47,630 nt of DNA, from assembly GCA_051453625.1 (NCBI GenBank), contig JBOZIK010000001.1:54410723-54458352 (forward strand). The letters are read 5' to 3'. The notes below the pieces were generated by a model that was not told the DNA's origin, made no database searches, and saw only the letters and a list, made by a program, of their open reading frames with translations. This document shows, one piece after another, positions 1-12,011 of this stretch. Source of the stretch: Welwitschia mirabilis. Its lineage: Eukaryota; Gnetophyta; Gnetopsida; Welwitschiales. Position 1 is the first letter of the stretch; every line of letters starts with the position of its first letter. Position numbers and translations under genes: made by a program.

Positions 1-275
1 TCCTTTATGCTGAGCCTTAATGACTTGATGATTTAGTGCATGTTTTAGATATAGAAAACATGGAAGCCAAAGTGAAGCGAAGGATAACTTAATTAAACCA
101 TTGGAGTATTTGTTCCCTTATGTTGCTAATCGAAGATCACTTTTCTTCTTTCAATTGCTGATTTTCCTTTTTGTTGAGACTTATAGTTAATCTTATATCT
201 TACCTCCTCCATCCTTATTAAAGAATGATACTAAGTGTTGTATTTAGTTTAAATATGGATCACTACAAAACTATA
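1..275. other. Unassigned AT-rich sequence
   Basis: No coding region, RNA gene or repeat end is recognised here. It does not align by eye with the neighbouring retroelement units. Confidence 0.4.
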
Positions 276-1245
276 ATCAACTAACCTATGTCATTCAATA
301 GAAAACTCTTCACTTCAACAATATATTATGAATTCCTAAATAAATTAAGTTGTCAAGTTGTTATGGCTTAGATCGTGGTGATACAATTTCATTCATCATA
401 TAAGTAGTGATAAATATCTTAGTTACTTTAGTCCTTCGTAGCTTTATGCAAGCATGAAAAGGAGGAAAGAAATGCCCAAAGATCATTAAGCAAGATGAGT
501 ATAACCAAGAAGTGAAAAAAAGAAACCCACTCAGAAAATGAATATGCTTGATAATACGTATCTTCATTCAAGTATTAAAAGTAATGAAGAGCCACTTCTA
601 TTTTATACAAGAATAGGAATTGCATTACATTGGAGATAGAAAACTAAAACTAATACAGACTCATTAAGCTATCCTTGAAGCTAGCTTGCTCCCAAAGGAG
701 GAGCTTAGAAAGACATAATGACAATTAACACTCTAAGAAGTACAACATTTTTCTATCCAAAGATTAGTACAAATGAGGGCCTTGACCTTTTCTATAGGCA
801 AAATTAGGGTTAGGGTTTTTTAACTAGGATTTTTTGTGTAGGGTTTTATAAGTAAAAATTTAAAAATTTTATGGCCATGCATTTTATTAGAGTTTAATGT
901 TGTAACTACCTGACCTCATTACTAGAACTTGATTGCTGCCTGAGAAAACTATAGAACATAATGTTGGTAGTGTTTTTCTCTAAGAGATAAGCAATGCTGA
1001 TGACTTGAATAGCAGCACTAATCCTTTCAGCTAAAATACTTCCATCTTTTGTCATGTACTTCAAAATGCATCATATTACTTAAAATCATCATGAGGAAAT
1101 GCAAAAGTTCATAAATTATATTAAAAATAGTAGAATACATATTTTTATGATAAGATAGTTAATTTAATTTCTTCTCCTAAGCTAAATTGATCTGATATAC
1201 TTTGCCTAAATGTTAATTTTCTCATGTAATCACACTTCCTAACTA
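276..1245 (-). repeat. Third, partial copy of the tandem retroelement leader
   Basis: This stretch aligns along its length with 13985-14950 (unit A) and about 34600-35570 (unit B). Shared landmarks are the segment around 300-440, the 'gcattaaaag' segment near 570, the A/T-rich 'agggttttt' block near 810-850 and the segment near 1150-1215. It corresponds to the part of the leader just internal to the primer binding site. The similarity stops near 1245, so neither the PBS nor the LTR of this copy is present. No coding function is seen. Confidence 0.7.
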
Positions 1246-2205
1246 GACTTTTGCTAGACTTTTAGCAAAAAGCATGAAAACGAATGATAGAAAAATTTTA
1301 AAGAAAAACATTTAAGTATATAAGAATCATATAATTTTAAAAATTTTTTACCAATTTTTGAAAAATAAGGCATCAAAATTAGAAATTTTTGAAAACTCTG
1401 GATGCAAATCCTCTAACCACAATTGAATTTACATTTCAAAATTTAGAAAGATAGAAAAGTTTCAATATAATTTTTAAGAACACATGAATACATAAAAAGA
1501 AGAATACTTCATTACATGTGTTTTTATTACAATTACAAAATAAAGAAATACTATAATGCAAAATTTAAACTACCCTACATATAAAAAAAGTGTAATTGAA
1601 CTAAATGTTAGTTTACAAGAAACTATTCTTTCCAATTATTCAACAATTTAATCTTGTTTGCATTAGATGGCCTTTTACTACTTGATAATTTTCTTCATTT
1701 TTCTCCATAATTTTGTGACCCATGTCTTCTGTTCTCTTGGTACCTGTTCAAGAAAAGTTTTACTAGAACAAGAAGATGGAGAATGTGAAAGAACTCAATG
1801 TTAGAACTAACAGATGAGTTAGAAATAAAATTTGTAAAATAGATCATGAAAAATAAACCAAAACTTGATTGAAACTAGCATAGCCTACTAGAAAACATGT
1901 ATAGAGACTATGGTAGAGGGTTGGGTGCAAGTTAAGAAGAAATAACAATGGTGCTGGTAGAGGAAAGTAGTGACACGAACTATTTGTGAAAGAATAGTGC
2001 AAGATTTAGCTAAGGATTGGAAAACAACATGGACTGAGTGCTACAAATGTGAGCATAATGAATTGGTATGATTAGTTTTAAGTTTTTATAAGAGGGAGTG
2101 GAATGAGAAATGTAGGATTTTCTAATTTCATCAATGAATTTAAATAATTGATTCTAAAGGAAGAAATGGATTAAAGATTCATTTAATAACAAACATAATC
2201 ATGTT
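1246..2205. other. Unassigned AT-rich spacer where unit A's second LTR would be expected
   Basis: No open reading frame or domain is recognised. If unit A were a complete LTR element on the minus strand, its 3' LTR would begin here, but the sequence does not match either 4.8-kb LTR block. It is either a truncation or replacement junction, or unrelated DNA. Confidence 0.35.
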
Positions 2206-3479
2206 TTAGGTTTGTTTTTCTCATAGAGTGCAATGGTAAAAATGCCAATGCAGATGGATGCAAAAATGAAAATTAAATTCAACCATAAACCTTATAAATA
2301 TAAAAGAAAAAATAACTAAGTTAATGGCCTCTTTATTAAAATTTTTATGAATTTTAATTTTTTATTTAATGAATCAAAATGTCATGCTAATAAGAAATTC
2401 ATTAAATAAACTTGTAAAAATTCAAAAATTAGTAAGATAATCTTAAGTTCAAATGTTAAGAAAAGCATGCCTAAGAAAATCTTCAATTCCCACCTTTTTT
2501 TTCCACATTTAATCTTTCTACAATCATACATATCCCTTGTTTCAAGCATCTAGATCATACTGAGCATCTAGTGTTATGACATTTTCATCCAATAGAGTTA
2601 AGAATAATGTTTCTTAAAAAAATCAATGTTGCATTACTAGTGAGAGTCTATAGCCATGATACAGTTGATCATGTCATAAGTAAATTATTAAAGCTGCATT
2701 ATCAGTAAGCATTTATAGTCCTATTGGAGTTAGTTAAACCTAATAAATTGATTAATAATAAAATGTGCTTTTGGAGAAGAGATATTATATTCTTTTATTC
2801 TATTTCTTATATCCATCATTTTTTTATGCACATAGGAGGAATCATTGGATCATTAGCCTAATTAAGAAATATATTATTCTCATAAAATGCTTGAATATAG
2901 AAAAATACAATATGAAAGTAAATTTCATATTTTCATCCATATTTTTCAAAATTAGAGACCTTAAGTAAAACTAACTTTAACAATATAGCTCAAAAGTAAG
3001 CATAACATTTTCTTGAATAATACAAATGTATTTAAATTCTACCAAACTTGTAATGAGAAAATTATTACTTATTAATGTTTTATTTTTTTAAGGACCATCA
3101 ACTAGGATGTATGAAAGGGGTAGATGATTGGTACTCTTAATGAAATGATTTGTAAATGAAATGGGTGTATTGGAAGGCTTAAAAGATGGTAACGTTTAAG
3201 ATTCTTTGTGAAGAAAACATTCTTGATTGTTATTTGACTTGTTGCAAATTGAAAGGTGCTATCACAAGGAGGTTTTTAATGATGCCAAAAGAGGAGGACT
3301 TTGAAATGTTGCAATCATGTGGCTTAAATTGATGGTCATCTAAAAAAGGCATAGGAAAGATAACATTTTCATGGGATGAATTTTCACATAAGCATATGAG
3401 TTTTGAAAGGGCTTATGAAGTGCAAATAGTACTAGGCACTTGAAATCAAATGAAGTCTAACCTATATCATCTTTATGAT

Positions 3480-4050
3480 TTTTTAATAATTCATCAAAGG
3501 TCGAGTTTAAAGCATTAAAAAGATCATGAGAGGAAACAATTTATTACTCACTAGAAGAATAGTTACCATCATGAATTTCATAAACAAAATCAATCTCATT
3601 GGCATCCCTTGGTAGTTTAATAGCATTGAAAATATTTAAATCCATCATTATATTATCAAATGACATCTTTATTAGATTGTTTCTCTAATTAATAAGAGCA
3701 TTTTATGTCCTAATAAAAGGCCTACCTAACGTAATAGTTAATGAATTGTGCTTTGTCTATTCCATTTCTAACACAACAAAGTATAGTAAAAAATAATAAT
3801 TATCTACATGAATAATTACATATTCTACTATTCCTAGTGGTAACTTTAGTGAATTATCAATCACGTGCAACTTTAATTTTGCTCATTTAAAATCATTTAA
3901 GCCAAGGTTCTTGTAAACTAATTAGGGTAAGAGATTAACACTTGTTTTAAGGTCTAATAAGGCTTGCTTAAGGTGTTTGTCTCGAATTGTAATAAATATT
4001 GTTGGGCAATCATGGTCTTTACACTTTGAAAGGATTTGATTTTATATTAT
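3480..4050 (-). pseudogene. Ty3/Gypsy aspartic protease remnant, unit A
   Basis: On the minus strand the frame reads like an Athila/Tat-type retroviral protease. In order it has an ITIRDKHLKQALLDLKTSVN-like active-site region (3954-3940), VYKNLGL, LPLGIVEYVIIHVDNYYF, a FVVLEME segment, then LGRPFI and MDLNIFNAIKLP. In family members the active site reads D-L-G-A-S; here it is D-L-K-T-S, and several stop codons interrupt the frame. The protein would have processed the element's Gag-Pol polyprotein in cytoplasmic virus-like particles. It lies downstream of gag in the same orientation, as expected. It is clearly dead. Confidence 0.75.
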
Positions 4051-4764
4051 TTTATTGGTTTATTAAGCTAGAAAGGTTTTTTCCCCCTCTCTCTTAACAT
4101 GCATTCTCCTTTTAACTATGCACATATCCTTGGGAAATATTGTGTAAGAGAGAAGTTCTATGATGACTTATAAAAGAGGTATGTTAATTTTAACTTCCTT
4201 AAAAATCTCTAAGGATTTTAGCTATTTTTTCATAATGTTTTCTTTCTTAAGTTATTGTGGAAATGGTGGAGGTTCCCCATAAATAAGCACAGGCTTTTCT
4301 AATTTCTCTACTACATTATTTTTTTCATTATTTGATATGGGTTTTGGCTCTTCGTTAGTTTGATTTTTCTTTATCCTAGAGTTGATCTCTTTTCCACTTC
4401 TAAGATAGATATCCTTGACTTATTCTATGTGATTAGGTTCTATTCCTTTTAGAATTTTAATTCTTTGAAGATTATTTGGTTATGAGCTCATTCGAAGTTT
4501 GTCAGCCTCTTGATGATTTAAAGAAGAGAGAATATGAATGGTGGTTTACTAAAGTTCTTGGAGGTTTTGTTCAAGTTTTTAAGTTATTTTCATGTGTAAT
4601 TCTATGAACTTCATAAAAGTACACTCTAATGGGTTTGATATGGAAGGTTAATAGTTTGATAAGGCATGGTGGTTTAAATGGCATTGGTTTAAAGGATAAG
4701 AATGATAAGATGTTGGAAAAAAGTTTCTTGATTGACTAATATGAGCTTGATGATGGGTGTTGTC

Positions 4765-5690
4765 CTATTTCCAAGAAATTTTAAGATAGTTCCTGCACAC
4801 AAGATTATAGGTGTTCAAGTAAGGATTATTCTTATTATTCAGCCAATAGTGTCCTATGGCATTTACATGTTTATTAATCATGTTTTGGAAAAGAAGTATT
4901 AATGAATACTTAGTTATTTTATGGAAATCTACATGGCACATAAAACATTTCAATTTAGAGGTTAAGTATTTAGCCAAAGTAATGAAGGATTCTAATCTTC
5001 TAAAAACCTAACATTAAAATTATTTAGTGCTCTAAAGACATTTATTGATCTAATCGAATGTTGGGATCTAGAAGGTTCAATAGGTTTTTTCCAAATTTTG
5101 GAGCTTTTGGCTACATATTCAAGATAGTTCCAAAGTTTGTTTGATGCAAAATTTAGGAAACTGTTTCTATTTATCATTTCAATCAATCATCTATTATTTA
5201 ATAACAATCATTCATAGAAAAAACTAATAATCCTACCTGATTCAAATCCATGTTGATGGAATTTTTGTAATAAATTCTTATACCTTTTAATAGTTTGCAA
5301 GAATGTTTCATGATCCTTTTATTGGTAATTCATAATTTCTTACCTAAGGGCATTAGTTTTGTGACTTGGGAAAAACTTAATATGAAGGCTTTGTTTAGGT
5401 TACTTTAAGTTCTAATGAAGAGAGGTTTATAGGTGTACAATTAGACTTTTTCTTTTTCTTTTAGGGAGAATGAAAAAAGGGTAAATCTAAGAGCATCTGC
5501 AATGTTGGAAAATTGAGGTATGATTGATAACATGCATTCAAATTTCTTTAAGTGTATATACAAGTCTTTTGATTCTAAGCTATGAAAATGTAGGAGTAAT
5601 TGGATAATAGATGGCTTAAAATATAACCTACTATTAAGGGTTGGATTATGCAAAATGGTATTCCTAGACACTAAGATTATAGGTAATCTC
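4765..5690 (-). pseudogene. Ty3/Gypsy (Athila-like) gag remnant, unit A
   Basis: Minus-strand reading shows the plant Gypsy gag order. First comes the N-terminal core with a LLLHFHSLESKDLYIHLKKF-like segment and FSFSLKEKEK (5640-5440), matching the family's 'HL..F...FPFSL' pattern. Then come the FYE..L and LIEMINRNSFLN segments (5240-5150), a knuckle remnant CFMCHVDFHKITKY (about 4940) and the conserved tail NTYNLVCRNYLKISWK (about 4770-4815). The knuckle should be Cys-X2-Cys-X4-His-X4-Cys but ends in Tyr. Several frameshifts and stops are present. Gag would form the particle shell; this copy cannot. Confidence 0.8.
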
Positions 5691-6350
5691 TAAGGATTTT
5701 GCTAGGAGAAGGTTGTTAAGGTAATTTAATTGGTTTTGTAATAAATATTATGTGGGGCTTAAAGCTGCCTATTGGCTAAGGAAATGGGCTTGTAGGTTTT
5801 TTAATAACTCTTCAATTAAAAAGAGCATGTTATTACTATAATGAAGGTTTCAAAAGATGAATTGGGTATTCAGATTAGATTTTTTAGATTGTTGTAGTCC
5901 ATTGGATTCTTAGTAAAACTAGTCTCTTGAAAGACACATATGTTCATTATTATTACTAGTGCTAGGATCCATGTTTTTGTTAGATGGATTTCTAATTAAA
6001 CATTCTATATTATTATGCATTCAACACATACAAAAACAAATAGGTTTTAGAGGGAGTCTTATCATAGCTTTATAGTAATTTAGATTTTTTTGAGGTTACA
6101 CTCAGAATCATTCCTCCATAATAATATATGTGGTAACTTTTATAAAAGTGATAAGATTATTATAACTTATAATAAAAATCATAACAAAATAAAATTTTAA
6201 AGGTTGAGATTAAAATGATCTTTAGTCGATAGGTGTGAAAATGGAAATGCTCAAAAGGTCTACTCGATTTATTCAATGCTCCACCTTTGCTTTAATGATT
6301 CATGTATCCTAAACTTAACAATTCAATAAGCTCCACCTAAAAATTGCTAA

Positions 6351-6358
6351 TGTCAAAC
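6351..6358. repeat. Left target-site duplication of the hAT element (tgtcaaac)
   Basis: The 8 bases match 12004-12011 (tgtcaaat) at 7 of 8 positions. The uninterrupted copy in unit B reads tgccaaac at 32562-32569. Confidence 0.85.
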
Positions 6359-6543
6359 CAGTGTTGAAATTAGTGATGACTAGTCACCACCTAAACAACT
6401 AGTTACCACAGATTTTGAGCAATGACTATTTCTAAATCATTATGCAAGTTAGCAGTGGTTCTTGGTAATTAGTCATCACCTAGCCAATCACCAACTGGTC
6501 GTGCAACTTGCATTAGAAAAATAACAATAGTCACATGTGTGAC

Positions 6544-6692
6544 CTTTATTAAAAACATGTTTTCTCTAGGCTTTAGCATGATGCGAAGGGAGAAAATGTA
6601 TTTTTGTTTGGCACAATCTTTATTAAAAACTCATGTTCTTTGGGCTTTGGCGTAGTGCAAAGGAAGAAAATGGATTTTGTTTGGTGTGAAGG
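6544..6692. repeat. 74-bp tandem repeat, two copies, in the hAT 5' region
   Basis: Copies at 6544-6617 and 6618-6692 both begin with ctttattaaaaac and contain the 'ctttgg/ctttag' and 'gaaaatg' landmarks. They have drifted apart by point changes and a small indel. Confidence 0.7.
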
Positions 6693-9600
6693 TGAACTTC
6701 TGAACTATGAGCAAACATGCAAACTACAAATAAGTGGAACAACTGACAAGTGTGAAGTGAAAATAGACAATAAAGATAGACATGAGACTAAAGATAGCAA
6801 ATGTCAAACATTGGGTTAGAATGTTAGATTCATTGAATATTGATCTCATTATGAAAGCATTGGCTATGTTCAATTCTTTATAGATATTAATCTCATTATG
6901 TAACACATTAATCTCCTTTCATCCCTCTATTAGTATTCATTGAATATTCCCTTATCATACATTATCTTATATTAGCCTTAGCCAGCCAAGACAAATTAGA
7001 ATAATCCTTCTAAAATGTTATTAATAGTAGTTATAATTAGCCAAATTTTTAAAGGCATCTATACAGCTTTTTCAAACCCTCCTTTTGATACCATTGGAGT
7101 AGCTAATTAAATAAATCCTTTAAAGTTAAACAATGAATACTAAAATGTTTTCGAAATGTAATGTTTATTTCAAATTTTCATGTGAACTGTTATGAATTCT
7201 AGATATGTTCATAACTTTATGTATGCTCATGACTCATGAGTTATCACATTTCATTATTAATAAATGATTTGTTCGTACTTGATAGGAAGTAGAAACTCCT
7301 ATGTCCTACTTTAGAGCTTCATACAAATTACAAAATAAGTAAGCAATGATGTAGATGTGGAAAAATCCAAAGTGGATGCCAAATATTCCATCTTATACTC
7401 AGGTGCACATCTCTTCATAGGCATGGTATTACTAGAAGGTTATTTTTTACTCCATTAAGAACTCTTAAGAGACTAAGAAGGCATTTTGCTATATTATTGA
7501 TTCATGCTCTACAAATAACTAATTTATGGGTGCTTGATCAATTGCTTATTACTACTAGAATGTGGCTAGTTTTGATGTTGGCATGTTACCTTATTGACTT
7601 CATTTATTGATAATAAACTCCCAAGGATTATTATTTGATTTATTGATAGAAATCTAAAAAACCCAAATGGATAGTTTAACATTATATGTGTAATCATTAT
7701 TTGACGATGCTAATATAGCTTTTATTATAAAAGTGTGCCTATATGTTGTGTTGTAATAATAGTCTAATAGGATGGTGACATTTCTTCTCCTAATTTGATA
7801 CATAATGAGATTCCCCTAGTTGTTTATCCTTTTGCCAAAATTACACTTATTTGATGAGTGAGCAATGAACTCATAATTCATAAGTTTCATGTTACTTACA
7901 TTTATTGGTTATATAATGTTTCACATAATTACATTTGTTTTTGATGTATGACAATATCTAATTCAAAATTTGCAGTTAATTCTTTTTTGTAGTGATTAAA
8001 CATGTCAAAGAGGGATCTAGAATGGCAACATTATACACAACCAGATCCTAGAAATTTAGATGTGCTAAAATACGATTATTATTAAGCAACATTTCATAGA
8101 GGTATAAACAGAATAAAATATCACATTACTTAACTACATGGTCATGAGATTGTACCTTTTCCTAATTTACCCATCATTTCTGTGATTAAAAAAATATTTA
8201 AACCACAGAGAAGAGAAAAAGAACAATAAGGTAAGACTTGTAAATCTTCTAGTACAAAGGCAAATGAAAAGAGTTAGGTCTAGTTCTATAATTGAGCATA
8301 GAGCTTCTATGTCTAGCTTCTTTTTCCTCTCCTGATGTGGATATTGCTACAAAGGCCCAGCATGAAAGTGGTGTTAATCCTTTATTTTCTAGTTCCATAG
8401 TTGGCTTATCTTCACAAGGATTAGAGTCTTATTATCAACCCATTCGAGGAAGGCTTGTTAATTTAATGCCTTCACATCATGGTATAGATACTTGATAGAC
8501 AATTGAAATAAGCATGTATGATAAGGAGGATGTAGTTAAACGAGCATGCAAGATACTTGCATAATTTTGATATTCACAAGGCTTACCATTACATGCATTT
8601 ATGAGTCTCATATTTTAGAGGGTTTATTATGCTATTAGTGAGTGTGGGCTAATTAATTTCAAAGATTCCACCTACATAGATATGTAGACATCTATGTTAG
8701 ATGATGTCAAATATGATATTAAGGACATGATGACCCAACATAAGAAGGCTTGGAACAAATTTGTATATAGCATTTTCACATATCATTAGAGTGATAGATA
8801 GGATAGAAGTCTCATTAATTTTTTGGTAGTATCAACTTAAGGAACAATGTTTTTGAAATCTATCAATGCATCTGACAGCATAAGAAATGCTAAGTTCCTA
8901 TTTTAAGAGTTCAAAAAAGTAATTGAAGAAGTGGAACCTAGTAAAGTTGTTTAGGTAAATAATTCTTATTTAATTCAATTACACTGAGTATCTCCTTCTA
9001 AAAACAAAGATGTATTCTTGTACTCTTGTACTTATCCTTATTTATTTTGTAATGTGTAGGTTGTTATAAATAATGGATCTACTTATAAGGCAATAGGTAT
9101 ATTACTGATGCATCACTATCCACATTTATATTAGACTCCTTGCATAGTAAACTACATTGATCTTCTTCTTAAAGACCTTGGAAAATTGCCTTGGATTAAG
9201 AAGATAATTAACTAAATATTTATAATATTAAGATGCAATGTTAATAATACATTAGATATTTGCTCATGTATTTCATAATTAAAATGTAAAATATGACTTG
9301 AGGATTGAAAAATTGTCATTATTATTGTTTAGGTGGTGAAAAGGACAAAATTTGTATCAAAATTTATGTATACCCATTCCATGTTTATTATCTTTTTCAT
9401 TAGCACTCTAATGGCAAGGAACTTCATATGCCTAGCCACACAAGGTTTGCAACACATTTTTTATTATTAGATAGCATGCAAGAAGCGAAGCAACCATTAA
9501 TGTTAATGTTTTGTAATCCATCATGGAGTCATCATGAGAGATTTGCTTTACTTCATCATATTTCTGAGGCTACTCATATGATAGACATTATTTTTTATTG

Positions 9601-10446
9601 TTCTAATAATCCAGGCAAATTTTGATTTGAGATGAAAAATGTCTTACATGTAATATTATTGTTTTTATATTCACAAATACTAGAACATGTCATCTTTAAT
9701 TTTTTGATTTACAAATTTAAATGTCACATTTACTTATTTGCATCTTTACAATTTGTAGATCACCCAACCATTAGTGCTTGTTCTTCGAAATGTAGATGGG
9801 GAAATACCTTCTCTAGCATATTTGTATGAAGCTATGTCAAGGGAGAAGGGGGGCATTCATTCATATCTTACAAAGAGTAGTCTTTTTAACAGATTTGCAA
9901 ACATTTCCACAAGAATATATCAGAGATAATAAGCATGTAAGTCATATACTTGAAGTTTTATATTTTCATTACTTATATTCATTGTTAGTTATATGACTTC
10001 TAATTTGATTATATTTCTAATATTAAAAATAGATGGAACAATCAAATGCATAATGATTTACATGTTGTTGCACACATATTAAACTCACAATTTGGATTTG
10101 AAAATGAATTTGATCATATAGATGAGGAAATACGATTAAGATTAGGACTTGACAATGTGCTAGATAAAATGGTATAAGATCTAGGTAAGAGAGATCAAGT
10201 GACAAAAGACTTGGTCTTATACAGGAAAAAGATGGGTTTGTTGTTTTGTAAGCCTAGGGGAGAGTCAATGAAGTCTTAGCTAAACCTAGGTGAAATAAAT
10301 TTTTATTGTATTTAATAATGAATAACTTATCCTTAAATAAAAGTATTATCTACATGACATGATCCTTCATTTATTTAGAGTATTAGTGGTCTGAGTATGG
10401 TTTAGAGACTAAGAATTTAAAAGAGATAATCACTCATATTGTTTTA

Positions 10447-11284
10447 CATCCATGTAGTGGATCTAGTATTGGTTTGAACTTCAACATTTATGATTCTCTT
10501 TTTTTTTGTTATGCCATTTTACAGATTTTATTTATTACCTTTTTACATTGGTTATTGCCTTTTATTTTACAAGGTGTGAGCATAATTAAAGCATCTTCGA
10601 GGACATACACTTGAAGAAGTATGACCAGCTTATAACTAAGAGGTTAAATGATCTAATTTTTGTCCATCATAACCTTAGATTTGATCTAAAGATTTTGCAT
10701 CAATAACTTCAGATGTAATAGTCCTAGATGATATTCAACCATCATGGGTTGGGGAGGATGATGGAGATGATGCTATTCATGATGATGATACACTTATTGA
10801 TACTCCTCANNNNNNNNNNNNNNNNNNNNNNNNNNNNNNNNNNNNNNNNNNNNNNNNNNNNNNNNNNNNNNNNNNNNNNNNNNNNNNNNNNNNNNNNNNN
10901 NNNNNNNNNATTGTTTCAGAGCCATGTAGTGCATCTAGTATTGGTTTGAAGTTTGAACTTCAACATTTATGATTCTTTTTTCGTTGTGCCATGTTGCAAA
11001 TTTAATTTATTACTTTTTGACATTGGTTGTTGCCTTTTATTTTACAAGGTGTGAGTGTAATTGGAGCATCTTCGAGCACATACACTCGAAGAAGTGTAAC
11101 CGGCTTACAACCCAGGGGTTAAATGATCTCGTTTTGTCCATCATAACCTTAGATTTGATTTGAAGGAGTTGGCATCAATGACTTTAGATGTGATAGACCT
11201 AGATGATATTCACCCATCATGGGTTGGAGAGGGTGATGGAGATGATGTTCCTTATGATGATGATACACTTATTGATACTCCTCA
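10447..11284 (+). repeat. Direct duplication of the hAT C-terminal exon, split by the N gap
   Basis: Copy 1 (10447-10809) and copy 2 (10922-11284) carry the same intron end and dimerisation exon at roughly 88% identity by eye. Copy 1 reads CEHN-stop-SIFEDIH, whereas copy 2 keeps the conserved Trp as CECNWSIFEHIH. The offset is 475 including the 100 N. The gap lies exactly between them, so either a true tandem duplication or a misjoin of related copies is possible. Confidence 0.7.
10810..10909. other. Assembly gap, exactly 100 N
   Basis: A run of exactly 100 N is conventionally an unknown-length gap. It sits inside the duplicated hAT exon region. Confidence 0.95.
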
Positions 11285-12003
11285 TGTTGGTACTTCTTGT
11301 GATGATGATAGTGGAGACCATAACTTAATGAAGGCATTGCAAATCATGCCTCTTTTGATCTAAAGCATAGTGACAATTATGATTCTTTGTTTAGCATGGA
11401 GGAGTTGGGCATGCCTCAAATAGAGTCTAATCTAGTACCTGTACAATTTTTACATGCTTCTAATATGTATTGACTATGGAAAAAGCTACCAATACACACG
11501 AAAACTGGCAAGGGCTCTTCTAAGAACCCTTAGAACATTACTAGATGTTGAAAGTTGAAAACTTTAATTAATGTTAGTTTTGTACTAAGCATTTGGATGA
11601 TTGGATTATGGTTTCATGTCTTGTTATGTTCTATTGCTTTAATATTTCCATTGATTTAATACATTTTTTAGATGTATAACATGTTCAAATTCTAAATCGG
11701 TAATTTATATCATCATATGTTAACTAGTGTTTCAAATTTTTAGTTTTATGCTTCAAGATTCTATTGTTAAGAATCACAAGGGATTGGAAAAATGTTCATT
11801 TAAAACTTCTGATCACATTATTAAAGGGTTACATATATTCAAATGTGATCACTAATGTCTTACATTGTCAAAATTAAAGTAAAATAATTTTTTTAATGCT
11901 TACTTTTTTAGTCAACTTTTTTGCTGACTAGTCTCCAGCTTGATGAACCTGACTATTTTTTGAAATTATTGACCTTTTACTTTTACCGATTATTTAATCA
12001 TTG

Positions 12004-12011
12004 TGTCAAAT
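12004..12011. repeat. Right target-site duplication of the hAT element (tgtcaaat)
   Basis: It is directly followed by aaattatgcaataac, the same bases that follow the empty site in unit B at 32570. Confidence 0.85.

Larger units (their letters stand above)
8002..11475 (+). pseudogene. hAT transposase pseudogene (BED finger, DUF659-like core, hAT dimerisation domain)
   Basis: The likely start ATG is at 8002 (MSKRDLEWQH...), after a tttttgtag acceptor-like site. In order there is a BED finger (8008-8170), whose two Cys ligands are both Tyr (KYDYY) with GINRIKYH retained. The DUF659-type core follows (about 8640-9190), with SLINFLVVST, GTMFLKSINAS, then NNGSTYKAIG and LLKDLGKLPWIKK. Next are HSNGKELHMPSHTRFATHFL (9408-9470), ITQPLVLVLRNVDGEIPSLA (9759 on) and RWNNQMHNDLHVVAHIL (10032 on). 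The dimerisation segment is present twice (10575; 11050). Introns are recognisable at 8955-9059 and ending at 9758 and 10032. Many stops make it non-functional. The product would excise and insert DNA in the nucleus. Confidence 0.85.
6359..12003 (+). mobile_element. hAT-superfamily DNA transposon, full-length but decayed
   Basis: The ends are CAGTGTTGAAATTA (6359 on) and, inverted at 12003, CAATGATTAAATAA, a degenerate terminal inverted repeat of about 10/14. The flanking 8-bp direct repeats are the size typical of hAT. Subterminal copies of a GACTAGTCA(C)CACC-like motif occur on both sides (6377, 6402, 6457; 11932), as expected for transposase binding sites. Unit B at 32562-32570 is the matching empty site, with both flanks continuing without a gap. 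Inside lies a decayed transposase with BED, DUF659-like and C-terminal dimerisation segments. The length of 5645 bp includes a 100-N gap of unknown true size. Confidence 0.85.
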
